The notes beneath the pieces were generated by a model. It was not told the DNA's origin, ran no database searches, and was given only the letters and a program-made list of their open reading frames with translations. This document shows, piece after piece, positions 35,128 through 43,515 of a DNA stretch of 64,000 nt (its first letter is position 1; every line of letters starts with the position of its first letter). A program made the translations under genes and the position numbers. Origin of the DNA: Pseudomonadota bacterium (GTDB taxonomy: Bacteria > Pseudomonadota > Gammaproteobacteria > Steroidobacterales > Steroidobacteraceae); assembly GCA_037200975.1 (NCBI GenBank), contig JBBCGI010000001.1, positions 2,418,001 to 2,482,000 of the forward strand. Reading direction: 5' to 3'.

Positions 35128-36102
35128 ATGGGCATCACTGGAAGATTCCGCTTTGGAGCAGCCGTGCTTGCTGCAAGTCTTTGTGCAAACGCAAGCGCTG
35201 ACAACGTCATCGCCGTGGGCCCAGTGGAAAGAGTTTCGGTCGACGGATCGGTTGTTCAAGTCCTCGGCCAAGTGTTCAAGATTCGCAGCTCTCATTCCAT
35301 TGAGGGTAGGGCGGAGTATTCGGACACATCATTGAATCTGCGCTTGGGAGCCTACCTGTATATCGAGGGGGAACGTTCCGCCGACGGCTCGTTGGTCGCA
35401 TCTTCATTCCTTGTTGACGAATCGCCTTACGTCGCTGGCGCGAGCGAAGTCCTGCTGGCAGGTATAGTTTCGAAGTTTGATCAACTAACAGGCTTGGCAA
35501 CGATCGGGAGCGCGCAGATCTATGTGTCTGACGCATCTGTTGAGGTAGCAACACCGATTTCGGTCGGCGCTACGATCACGGTTGTGGGCTACCAGGCGAA
35601 CCCGCGCCAGCAGATTTGGGCAACCCAAATCGACAGTAATGAGCCGATCAGCATTCTGGAGACGGGGATTGACAGCCTCAGCATCCAGGGCACCGGCAAG
35701 CAGAGCATTCAAGGTACGGGCGTCAAAAGCCTCAGCATCCAGGGCACCGGCAAGCAGAGCATTCAAGGTACGGGCGTCAAAAGCCTCAGCATCCAGGGCA
35801 CCGGCAAGCAGAGCATTCAAGGTACCGGCGCTAACAGCCTCAGCATCCAGGGCACCGGCAAGCAGAGCATTCAAGGTACGGGCGTCAAAAGCCTCAGCAT
35901 CCAGGGCACCGGCAAGCAGAGCATTCAAGGTACCGGCGCTAACAGCCTCAGCATCCAGGGCACCGGCAAGCAGAGCATTCAAGGTACCGGCGCTAACAGC
36001 CTCAGCATCCAGGGCACTGGCAAGCAGAGCATTCAAGGTACCGGCGTCAAAAGCCTCAGCATCCAGGGCACCGGCAGGCAGAGTATCCAAGGTACCGGTT
36101 AG
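35128..36102 (+). CDS. Exported protein with OB-like domain (DUF5666-like) and C-terminal SIQGTG repeats
   Basis: A 324-residue predicted secreted protein. MGITGRFRFGAAVLAASLCANASA is a signal peptide; ATG 35104 upstream is less likely. Residues about 25-180 hold three short beta-rich modules (VGPVERVSVDGSVVQVLGQVFKI, GAYLYIEGERSADGSLVASSFLV, VLLAGIVSKFDQLTGLATIGS), as in DUF5666-type OB folds. The rest is eight copies of an 18-residue unit SLSIQGTGKQSIQGTG plus VK or AN, giving 16 SIQGTG motifs to the very C-terminus. Such short Gly/Thr/Gln repeats may form a stacked beta structure. It lies between DUF6502-type genes, a pairing I recall elsewhere but cannot verify here. Function unknown. Confidence 0.8.
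   Translation: MGITGRFRFGAAVLAASLCANASADNVIAVGPVERVSVDGSVVQVLGQVFKIRSSHSIEGRAEYSDTSLNLRLGAYLYIEGERSADGSLVASSFLVDESPYVAGASEVLLAGIVSKFDQLTGLATIGSAQIYVSDASVEVATPISVGATITVVGYQANPRQQIWATQIDSNEPISILETGIDSLSIQGTGKQSIQGTGVKSLSIQGTGKQSIQGTGVKSLSIQGTGKQSIQGTGANSLSIQGTGKQSIQGTGVKSLSIQGTGKQSIQGTGANSLSIQGTGKQSIQGTGANSLSIQGTGKQSIQGTGVKSLSIQGTGRQSIQGTG
35674..36099 (+). repeat. 54-bp tandem repeat, 7.9 units, coding
   Basis: In-frame units of 54 bp, almost identical at DNA level. They differ mainly in the last two codons: gtc-aaa (VK) or gct-aac (AN), in the order VK, VK, AN, VK, AN, AN, VK, then a final short unit with Arg for Lys. The near-identity, silent sites included, points to recent expansion by slippage or recombination. 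Confidence 0.97.
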
Positions 36103-36387
36103 CTACTTTTTTGGGATACGAGCAAAGTTCCCGGCGATCAATAAGCACAAAAATTGTTCATATCTCCCGAAGCGGTAAATAGCTTCTGGAGGGTTCACGC
36201 GAATCCGCAATCGCTTCGTGTGCCATGCCGCCACGCGAGTTTCGCGGAACTCAATAGTGCTTTTCGCTGCGAATGACGTGAAATTCGGTTAGCAGTCTCC
36301 GCGTCGCCGCGTACAAAGTTCCCAGCACAACAGCTTCCGAACAGAAGGCCCGGCCGCACTGCGCGATCCTCTATCCTTCCGTCGAAC

Positions 36388-37245
36388 ATGAAACGTCGAG
36401 CACGCATAGTAGGGCGCCAAAAAAGGAACGCCCGAGCACCCGCGCTTTCGGCGTCGAATCAGATCGATCGACACTTGATGCAGATACTAGTAAACGTTGC
36501 GCAACTGCTCTTGCGGAACGGCTACGGGTTCCGTCGCTTCAATAAACTCGCGAGATTGGCGTTTGTTGAAGCTGCTGTAGCTCTCGATGCAGGTTCGGAT
36601 TTGCGACCAAGCATCGCGAGAATCGCGGCCGCCACTGGGCTAACACGCATTGAGGTGTCGCAGCTTCGACGGGCCAGATCGGCATCGCAACTAACTGAAA
36701 CCACCCCATTGAATCGAGCACTAAGCGTCGCATTAGGCTGGAGTTCTGATGCGGCCTTCCTTGGCGAAAGAAACCGACCACGGCGCTTGCCGTTTGCCGC
36801 CTCTGACGCAAGCTTTACTAGGCTCGTCAAAAAATATAGCGGTGATATTCCTGCTCGAGCAATGCTTCTTGAGATGGAACGACTAGGAATGGTGAGAGAA
36901 AGCGAGATTGGATTCGTCGAACTAGTCAGAGGAAATTCACGGGCAGTAAAGCCAGCGCTTGCGGCTATTCGAGCGATCTCCCCATGGGTGAACTTCTTCA
37001 GCAAGTCGGGCGATGAGGGAGGCAATGAAGACCTGACTTCCACAGCACGACAGCTAAAAATTCATTTCGAGTCGCTGCCTCAGGTTTATGCGGCCGTACG
37101 AGAGATCGAGAATCGGCGAGCATCGTTTATTACAGGCCTGGAACTTCTCGGTACTCGATCAAGTAAAAATGCGGAATATGAGCTCACCATCTCGGTTGCA
37201 GTTGCAGCCGCAAAGCCTCTGCGCGCAAAGAAAGCTAGTCGATAG
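36388..37245 (+). CDS. DUF6502-like protein (copy B, diverged)
   Basis: A 285-residue protein with a basic N-terminus (MKRRARIVGRQKRNARAPALS). LVNVAQLLLRNGYGFRRFNKLARLAFVEAA then aligns by eye with the same region of copy A. SIARIAAATGLTRIEVSQLRRARS is a good HTH candidate. The central block SVALGWSSDAAFLGERNRPRRLPF matches the DUF6502 hallmark loosely, followed by FTRLVKKYSGDIPARAMLLEMERLGMV. No ribosome site precedes ATG 36388; ATG 36478 is an alternative. AT-rich codon use sets it apart from the core genome. The 285 bases before it hold no gene; only a 10-base direct repeat CAAAGTTCCC (near 36125 and 36315) was noticed. Confidence 0.72.
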   Translation: MKRRARIVGRQKRNARAPALSASNQIDRHLMQILVNVAQLLLRNGYGFRRFNKLARLAFVEAAVALDAGSDLRPSIARIAAATGLTRIEVSQLRRARSASQLTETTPLNRALSVALGWSSDAAFLGERNRPRRLPFAASDASFTRLVKKYSGDIPARAMLLEMERLGMVRESEIGFVELVRGNSRAVKPALAAIRAISPWVNFFSKSGDEGGNEDLTSTARQLKIHFESLPQVYAAVREIENRRASFITGLELLGTRSSKNAEYELTISVAVAAAKPLRAKKASR

Positions 37246-37267
37246 TTATTGCCTCACGGAGCTGAAC

Positions 37268-37996
37268 ATGAACCGAGCGCAACTGACAAGCGATCGAAAA
37301 CTTGTGATTCGCGAAGCCGTAGTCCAACTATTCGCGCTTCAGCTTGGTTCTGGGACCAGTCTCGACGCCCTTAGGCTTTTCGCACTGGAGTGCGTGGACT
37401 CGGCATCAAAGAAAGCCAATATTGACCCACAAGAAACAATCGGGTCCGATGTTCAAACTATTGGCAGTCTACTTAGGACGTGGCATCGGGAAACGAAATA
37501 CCTTTCGAAGGATGGTTTACCGCGCCCGCTCGGGCTCACCGGAAAAAATGGCCTTCGAAAGCTCGTCGGTTCGTACTTTGATCCTGAGAAATTTGAAACT
37601 GTAGTTGACGGGCTACGAAAATCTGGATTAATCAAAGAGACGAGGCAAAAGAAGTGGATTCCTACGGGGAAGTATGGTGTGGTGCCAATGATTTCCCAGG
37701 AGTTGTTAGCACACTTGGCCGAAGGCGTTTCCCGGTACGTGGAGACCGTTACTAGAAACGTCACAACGCGCCGGAAGGAAAACACCTTGTTCGAACGGTC
37801 AAGTAAAGTCCGCGAATTCCCTGTCTCCGCTGCCCCAGATTTTCGAACGCTTGTGAATCAACAAGCTATTGCATTCTTGGCTGTCGTGGATGACTGGCTC
37901 GAAGCGCGTGTCGAGGAGTCGAGCAAGTCCCGTTCAAAGAAATGCACCGCGGGCGTGTTTGCATTTGCATTCCTCGATGAAAGTGCGATGGACTAG
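37268..37996 (+). CDS. DUF6502-like protein (copy C, diverged)
   Basis: A 242-residue protein. The start at ATG 37268 has CGGAG six bases before it; the frame is open further up into copy B but without a ribosome site. REAVVQLFALQLGSGTSLDALRLFALECVDSA corresponds to the N-terminal helices of copies A and B. SLLRTWHRETKYLSKDGLPRPLGL is a clear version of the WH...DG.P.PL hallmark, followed by FETVVDGLRKSGLI. The C-terminus VDDWLEARVEE...GVFAFAFLDE matches the D-x-WL...F-x-F-x-D end of copy A. It lies 22 bases after copy B, so the two are likely co-transcribed. Confidence 0.75.
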   Translation: MNRAQLTSDRKLVIREAVVQLFALQLGSGTSLDALRLFALECVDSASKKANIDPQETIGSDVQTIGSLLRTWHRETKYLSKDGLPRPLGLTGKNGLRKLVGSYFDPEKFETVVDGLRKSGLIKETRQKKWIPTGKYGVVPMISQELLAHLAEGVSRYVETVTRNVTTRRKENTLFERSSKVREFPVSAAPDFRTLVNQQAIAFLAVVDDWLEARVEESSKSRSKKCTAGVFAFAFLDESAMD

Positions 37997-38019
37997 CAGT
38001 TGTCGATGCGCACGCTCGA

Positions 38020-39690
38020 TCAGGCCTTCGGCAACTCCTCCCTCAGCGCCCTCCTCAAAATCTTCCCCACATTCGTCTTCGGCAGTTCAGCCCTGAAATA
38101 CACGTGCTTCGGCACCTTGTACCCCGTCAACGCTTTCCTGCAGTGCTCGATCACCTGCTGTTCAGTAAGGCTCGGATCCTTCTTCACGACAAACAGCGCG
38201 ACAACCTCTCCCGACTTCTCATCCGGCTGCGCAATCGCGGCGGCCTCGAGCACGCCAGGATGCGTCACGGCGACGCTCTCGACTTCATTCGGATAAACAT
38301 TGAATCCCGATACGAGGATCATGTCCTTCTTCCGGTCCTCGATGAACACGAGTCCGCGCTCATCGATCCGCCCGATATCTCCGGTGCGCAGCAGATCGGC
38401 GCCGATCATCACGTTCGCGGTTTCATCTGGCCGATTCCAGTAACCAGCCATCACCTGCGGGCCGCGCACACAAATCTCCCCCACTTCATTGATCCCTAGC
38501 TCATTACCCGCATCGTCGCGGATGCTGATCTCGGTCGACGGAATCGGATAACCGATAGACCCGTTGAAGTCGTCGCCCGGCTTGTTGATACACGCTGCCG
38601 GCGATGTCTCGGTGAGCCCCCACGCCTGCGTGAGAATCTTCCCGGTCACTTCCTTCCAGCGCTTCGCGACAGCCTCCTGCACGGCCATGCCTCCTCCAAG
38701 CGTGATGCGCAAGCTGCTGAAATCGACGGTGTCAAAACCGGGCGTATGTAGCAACGCGTTGAACAGGGTGTTCACGCCGCTGATGTACGTAAACTTGTAC
38801 TTCTTGAGCTCCGCCACAAACGCCGGGAAATCGCGCGGGTTCGTGATGAGCACGTTGCGCCAGCCGAGCACCACGAACAGCAGGCAGTTCGCCGTCAGTG
38901 CGAAGATGTGATACAGCGGCAGCGCGGTTATCAACGTAGCCGGATCGCGCGGAAACGCCGGGCCTATCCACTCGAGCGCCTGCAAAACGTTCGCCACCAT
39001 GTTGCCGTGCGTGAGCATCGCGCCCTTGGCGATACCGGTGGTGCCGCCGGTGTACTGCAGAAACGCGATGTCGCTGTGGTTCAACGACACGGGCTGCATC
39101 CGGACCTTGGAGCCGGCCTTGAGCGCCTGCTTGAACTTCCATGCGCCGGGCAAACTGAACGGTTTCACCTGTTTGCGTTTGTGCCGCACGACGAAGTCGA
39201 CGATGTTGCCCTTCGGGAACCCCAGCATCTCGCCGACACTGGTCAGCACGACATGTTTGATAGGCGTGTGCGCGATCACTTCCTGCAGCACGTGCGCGAA
39301 GTTCTCGACGATCACGATCACAGTGGCGCCGGAATCGCTGAGCTGATGCTCGAGCTCGGGCGCGGTATACAGGGGATTGGTATTGACGATGGTAAAGCCG
39401 GCGCGCAGCGCGCCAAGCACGACGATGGGGTACTGCAGAGTGTTGGGCATCATCACGGCGACGCGGTCGCCCTTCTTGAGCCCGCAGCTCGTCTGCAGGA
39501 ACGCGCCGAACTGCGCCGACAGCACATCGAGCTCGCCGTACGTCATGGCCTTGCCCATCTGGACATAGGCATCGCGCACGGAGTGGATGGCGAGCCCGCG
39601 CTCGATCATCTCCTTGAGCGAGGGGTATTCGTTGACATTGATTTCAGCGCGGACACCCGGCGGATAAGACTTGAGCCAATGCTTTTCCAC
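38020..39690 (-). CDS. fadD: Long-chain fatty acid--CoA ligase
   Basis: A 556-residue AMP-forming enzyme that activates fatty acids to acyl-CoA at the inner membrane. It starts VEKHWLKSYPPGVRAEINVNEYPSLKEMIERG, like gammaproteobacterial FadD. The AMP-binding P-loop is QYTGGTTGIAKGAMLTHGNMVAN. LTETSPAACINKPG, GDIGRIDERGLVFIEDRKKDMILVSGFNVYPNEVE and PKHVYFRAELPKTNVGKILRR follow. GTG 39690 with GAGGGG upstream is preferred to the in-frame ATG 39744. It is convergent with DUF6502 copy C. Confidence 0.95.
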   Translation of the reverse strand: MEKHWLKSYPPGVRAEINVNEYPSLKEMIERGLAIHSVRDAYVQMGKAMTYGELDVLSAQFGAFLQTSCGLKKGDRVAVMMPNTLQYPIVVLGALRAGFTIVNTNPLYTAPELEHQLSDSGATVIVIVENFAHVLQEVIAHTPIKHVVLTSVGEMLGFPKGNIVDFVVRHKRKQVKPFSLPGAWKFKQALKAGSKVRMQPVSLNHSDIAFLQYTGGTTGIAKGAMLTHGNMVANVLQALEWIGPAFPRDPATLITALPLYHIFALTANCLLFVVLGWRNVLITNPRDFPAFVAELKKYKFTYISGVNTLFNALLHTPGFDTVDFSSLRITLGGGMAVQEAVAKRWKEVTGKILTQAWGLTETSPAACINKPGDDFNGSIGYPIPSTEISIRDDAGNELGINEVGEICVRGPQVMAGYWNRPDETANVMIGADLLRTGDIGRIDERGLVFIEDRKKDMILVSGFNVYPNEVESVAVTHPGVLEAAAIAQPDEKSGEVVALFVVKKDPSLTEQQVIEHCRKALTGYKVPKHVYFRAELPKTNVGKILRRALREELPKA

Positions 39691-39718
39691 GGCGACCCCT
39701 CGAATATGGTGTCGCAGG

Positions 39719-40366
39719 CTAGCTTGCGGGTTTCCCCGGAGCAACTAGCAGCGGCTTGAGCTTCGGCCAGAGGTTTTCGAGCAGCTGCGGCTGCCCGAGC
39801 GCATTGGGATGCAGCCCATCGGCCTGCATGAGATCGGGCTTGAGCGCCACCTGGTCGAGAAAAAACGGCACGAACGCCACGGGGTACTTGGCCGCCAGCG
39901 CGGCAAACATGTCGCGGAATTCCTGGCCGTAACGCGCACCGTAGTTAGGCGGTATCACCATGCCGACGAGCACGACGCGCGCTTTCGCCGCGCTCGCACG
40001 CTCGACGATTTGCCGCAGATTCTCGCGGCTGGTGGCGAGCGGCAGGCCGCGCAACCCATCATTGCCACCAAGTTCCACGATCACGATGGCCGGCTTGTGC
40101 GATTCGAGCACCCGCGGCAGCCGCGCGAGTCCTCCCTGGGTGGTTTCGCCGCTCACGCTGGCATTGATCACGCTGTATCCGTACCCTTCGGAAGCGAGCC
40201 GCTTCGACAGCAGGTTTACCCAGCCTTCCTGAACCTTGATGCCATAGCCGGCGCTGAGACTGTCGCCCAGCACGACGATGGTGCGCGGCGCTGGGGTCGC
40301 GGCAATCGCAGGCATCGCCAGCGCGAACAGCAATACCAACTGAATGGATCTGATGAGCGTACTCAA
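39719..40366 (-). CDS. tesA: Arylesterase / acyl-CoA thioesterase I (GDSL, TesA-like)
   Basis: A 215-residue periplasmic SGNH hydrolase. The signal peptide [22 protein letters not shown] is followed by the four family blocks: IVVLGDSLSAGYGI (Ser), NASVSGETTQGGLARLP (Gly), VIVELGGNDGLRG (Asn) and ADGLHPNALGQPQ (Asp/His). The start looks to be TTG 40366, nine bases after GAGG; the frame extends upstream without signal-peptide logic. This places the start inside the 5' end of the divergent ybbA. The tesA/ybbA-ybbP layout is as in Escherichia coli. Confidence 0.92.
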   Translation of the reverse strand: MSTLIRSIQLVLLFALAMPAIAATPAPRTIVVLGDSLSAGYGIKVQEGWVNLLSKRLASEGYGYSVINASVSGETTQGGLARLPRVLESHKPAIVIVELGGNDGLRGLPLATSRENLRQIVERASAAKARVVLVGMVIPPNYGARYGQEFRDMFAALAAKYPVAFVPFFLDQVALKPDLMQADGLHPNALGQPQLLENLWPKLKPLLVAPGKPAS

Positions 40367-41015
40367 AGCCGAAAACCTCACAAAAAAGGTGACCAGTCCC
40401 GAAGGGATGCTGACCATCGTAGACGACGTGTCATTGGACATCGCGGCGGCGGAATCAGTTGCCATCGTCGGCGCCTCGGGCGCAGGTAAATCTACGCTGC
40501 TGGCACTGCTGGCTGGCCTCGATTCTCCGACTTCCGGGCGCATCACGCTCGCCGGCGCCGACTTGACGGCGCTCGACGAAGACGGGCGCGCGCGCCTGCG
40601 CGCGGAACGCGTGGGTTTTGTCTTCCAGTCGTTCCATCTGGTGCCGTCGCTGACGGCGCTCGAAAACGTGATGTTGCCGCTCGAACTGGCCGGCCGCCGC
40701 GACGCGCGGGAAGCGGCCAGCGAAACGCTCGGCCGCGTCGGCCTTGGACAGCGCACGGGGCACTACCCGCGCCAGCTTTCCGGCGGTGAACAACAACGCG
40801 TCGCCATCGCGCGTGCGTTCGTGACGCGGCCGGCCGTCTTGTTTGCCGATGAGCCGACGGGAAATCTCGATCAGCACACCGGCGAGAAAATCGTCTCACT
40901 GTTGTTCGACCTCAATGCCCAGTCGCACACCACGCTGGTGCTGGTGACCCACGACCGCACGGTGGCGGCGCGCTGCGGCCGTCTCCTGCAGATGGATGCG
41001 GGCCAGCTCAAATGA
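40353..41015 (+). CDS. ybbA: ABC transporter ATP-binding protein YbbA
   Basis: A 220-residue ATPase of the LolD/MacB class. It has Walker [20 protein letters not shown]-loop [23 protein letters not shown], signature [15 protein letters not shown] and Walker [16 protein letters not shown] 40353 ([13 protein letters not shown]) has GGA four bases before it; ATG 40344 is also in frame. Its 5' end overlaps the divergent tesA coding region by 14 bases. Partner of the permease that follows. Confidence 0.94.
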   Translation: MSVLKAENLTKKVTSPEGMLTIVDDVSLDIAAAESVAIVGASGAGKSTLLALLAGLDSPTSGRITLAGADLTALDEDGRARLRAERVGFVFQSFHLVPSLTALENVMLPLELAGRRDAREAASETLGRVGLGQRTGHYPRQLSGGEQQRVAIARAFVTRPAVLFADEPTGNLDQHTGEKIVSLLFDLNAQSHTTLVLVTHDRTVAARCGRLLQMDAGQLK

Positions 41016-41025
41016 TCGCCGGGTC

Positions 41026-43515
41026 ATGAGGGCACTCACCATCGCACTGCGGACTCTGTTCCGCGAGTGGAAGTCGGGTGAACTCGGCGTGCTGGTGCTC
41101 GCGATTACGGTGGCCGTGGCAGCGCTCACCGGAGTCGGCTTTCTCGTCGATCGCATCAGCGCCGCGGTGGACAACCAGGCGGGCGAAGTGCTCGCCGCGG
41201 ATTTGCGGCTGGAATCGTCGCAGCCATTCGACTCCAAAGCTTCTGACGAAGCCACGAAGCGTGGCATCGAGGTCGCGCGCAGCACCGGCATGTTCAGCGT
41301 GGTGTTCAACGGCGATGTGAGCCAGCTGACGGCCGTGCGCGCGGTGTCGCCGGAATATCCGCTGCGCGGAAAAGTCATGTTGTCGGACCAGCCCTTCGGC
41401 GCGCCGACGGCGGTGGTCGGCAATCCGGGCCGCGGGGAGGTCTGGCCGGATTCGCGGCTCGCGGCGGCACTGGGCGCCAGCATCGGTACCGAGCTTTCGA
41501 TCGGCGCGAGCAAGTTCCGCGTCGCACGCATCATGATCAGCCGGCCGGACCAGGGCGCGACGTTCGTCGATCTCGCGCCCAGCCTGCTCATGAACGAACA
41601 GGACATCGAGGCGACGCAGCTCATCCAGCCCGGCAGCCGGCTCACGCGCGCGCTGCTGTTCGCGGGCGGCCGTTCCGACATCGATTCCTTCGAAGCATGG
41701 CTCAAAGCCAACAAACAGGATTCCGAACGCCTGCTCGACGTCGACGAGACGGCGCCGCAGATCAAGACCGCCATCGATCGCGCCGGCCGGTTCCTGAGCC
41801 TTGCCAGCCTGGTCGCCGTGCTGCTCTGTTCAATCGCAGTCGCGATGGCTGCACGGCGTTACGTGCAGCGTCATCTCGACTCGGTGGCGCTGATGAAGAC
41901 GCTGGGCGCCACGCGTGCCTTCACGCTCACCGTCAGCCTTACGCAGCTCATCCTAGTCGGATTGCTGGCCGCGGTCTTCGGATCGATCCTGGGCTTCGGT
42001 GCGCAGGCCTGGCTGGTCGTCGCGCTCGCGGATCTGCTCAAGGGGGAACTGCCGGCGCCGAGCCTCGCACCGCTCGGCATTGGCTTCCTGACCGCGGTGG
42101 CCGTACTGGGCGGCTTCGCGCTGCCGCCCTTGTTGCAGCTGTCGCGCACGCCAGCCCTGCGGGTCCTGCGCCGCGACATCGGGCCGCCGCCGCCGCTGGT
42201 TATCCTGGCGTTCGGCCCGGCGATGCTGGCGATCGTATTCCTGGTCTACTGGGTGCTCCGCGATCCGGTCATCTTTGGAAGCTTCATTGGTGGCCTTGCG
42301 GCGTTCGTCATCGTCGTCGCCACGGCCGGCTGGCTGCTGGTCAAGCTGACGACCCGCTTCCGCGGTGGCGTCGGAGTTTCCTGGCGCTACGGGGTCGCCA
42401 ATCTCGGCCGCCGCCGCACCGAGAGCGTGGTGCAGCTCACCGCGTTCGCGCACGGCATCATGATGCTGCTGTTGCTCGTGGTCGTGCGCAACGACCTGCT
42501 CAATGACTGGCGCCGCAGCCTGCCGGCCGATACGCCCAACTTCTTCTTCATCAATATCCCGCCCGATGAACACCAGGCCTTCGCCAAGTTCCTGAGCGAC
42601 CGCGGTGCGGAACGTACGCGCGCATTGCCGATGGTTCGCGCCCGCATGACGCACATCAACGGCAAGCCGATCGACGACATGAAGTTCGCGACGCCGCGCG
42701 CCCGGGAATTCGCCACGCGCGACCAGAACATCACCTGGGCCGAACAACTCGGGCGCGACAACGAAATCACGGCGGGCCGCTGGTTCACGCCGGAAGACAA
42801 AGGCAAGCCGCTCGTTTCAGTCTCGACCGAGTACGCCCAGGAGCTCAACCTCAAACTCGGCGACACACTGCAGTTCGACGTGGCCGGTGAAACCCAGACC
42901 GCGAGCGTGAGCAGCGTCCGCCGCGTGAAGTGGGACAGTTTCCAGCCCAACTTCTTCCTCATGTTCGCGCCCGGATTGCTCGAGGGCGCGCAAGGCACGT
43001 GGATGACCGCGGCGCATCTCGATGGGACCAACCCAAAGACCGTGGCGGACCTGGTGCGTCGTTTCCCGAGCGTGTCGGTCTTCAACGTCGACGATCTGCT
43101 CGGGCAAGTCCGTTCGGTGATCGACAAGGCGCTGGCGGCGGTGCAGAGCGTCTTCCTGTTCACGCTGATGGCCGGGCTCGTCGTGCTGGTGGCGGCGGTG
43201 CAGGCGAGCCGCGAAGAACGCCGCTTCGAAAGCGCGATCCTGCGAACGCTCGGCGCCAATCGTTCCACCGTGCTCAAGGGCCTGCTGGCGGAGTTCGCCG
43301 CCCTCGGCATCTTGTCGGGAGCACTCGCGGCGGCGGGTGCATCCATCGCGGGCGCCTACATCGCCAAACGGGTGCTGCAGATTCCGTATTCGCCGGATCC
43401 ATGGGTCTGGTTCTACGGGCTCGTCGGCGGCGGGTTGTTAGTTTGTTTCGCCGGCTGGCTGGTCACCCGATCGGTGGTCAATCAACCTCCGGTGCTCACA
43501 CTGCGGAGCTCCTGA
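41026..43515 (+). CDS. ybbP: ABC transporter permease YbbP (FtsX/MacB-type)
   Basis: An 829-residue membrane protein with ten predicted segments arranged as two FtsX modules and large periplasmic domains. It opens ALRTLFREWKSGELGVLVLAITVAVAALTGVGFLVDRI. SLASLVAVLLCSIAVAMAARRYVQRHLDSVALMKTLGATRAFTL and EERRFESAILRTLGANRSTVLKGLLAEFA are the paired FtsX cores. The family extracts or moves envelope substrates by mechanotransmission rather than import. It follows ybbA by ten bases and overlaps the metallophosphoesterase by one base. Confidence 0.94.
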   Translation: MRALTIALRTLFREWKSGELGVLVLAITVAVAALTGVGFLVDRISAAVDNQAGEVLAADLRLESSQPFDSKASDEATKRGIEVARSTGMFSVVFNGDVSQLTAVRAVSPEYPLRGKVMLSDQPFGAPTAVVGNPGRGEVWPDSRLAAALGASIGTELSIGASKFRVARIMISRPDQGATFVDLAPSLLMNEQDIEATQLIQPGSRLTRALLFAGGRSDIDSFEAWLKANKQDSERLLDVDETAPQIKTAIDRAGRFLSLASLVAVLLCSIAVAMAARRYVQRHLDSVALMKTLGATRAFTLTVSLTQLILVGLLAAVFGSILGFGAQAWLVVALADLLKGELPAPSLAPLGIGFLTAVAVLGGFALPPLLQLSRTPALRVLRRDIGPPPPLVILAFGPAMLAIVFLVYWVLRDPVIFGSFIGGLAAFVIVVATAGWLLVKLTTRFRGGVGVSWRYGVANLGRRRTESVVQLTAFAHGIMMLLLLVVVRNDLLNDWRRSLPADTPNFFFINIPPDEHQAFAKFLSDRGAERTRALPMVRARMTHINGKPIDDMKFATPRAREFATRDQNITWAEQLGRDNEITAGRWFTPEDKGKPLVSVSTEYAQELNLKLGDTLQFDVAGETQTASVSSVRRVKWDSFQPNFFLMFAPGLLEGAQGTWMTAAHLDGTNPKTVADLVRRFPSVSVFNVDDLLGQVRSVIDKALAAVQSVFLFTLMAGLVVLVAAVQASREERRFESAILRTLGANRSTVLKGLLAEFAALGILSGALAAAGASIAGAYIAKRVLQIPYSPDPWVWFYGLVGGGLLVCFAGWLVTRSVVNQPPVLTLRSS

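Noticed and set aside
35485-36090. A 201-codon open frame on the minus strand across the SIQGTG repeats
   Set aside because: It is the antisense of the 54-bp tandem array; the repeat unit simply lacks stops in that frame. It has no ribosome site and no family resemblance.
35674-36099. Regularly repeated DNA that might be a CRISPR array
   Set aside because: The 54-bp units abut each other with no unique spacers and stay in frame within a secreted protein; no cas genes are near.
34115-37996. Prophage or integrative element
   Set aside because: The AT-rich segment lacks integrase, phage structural genes, tRNA target and flanking direct repeats; only composition suggests transfer.
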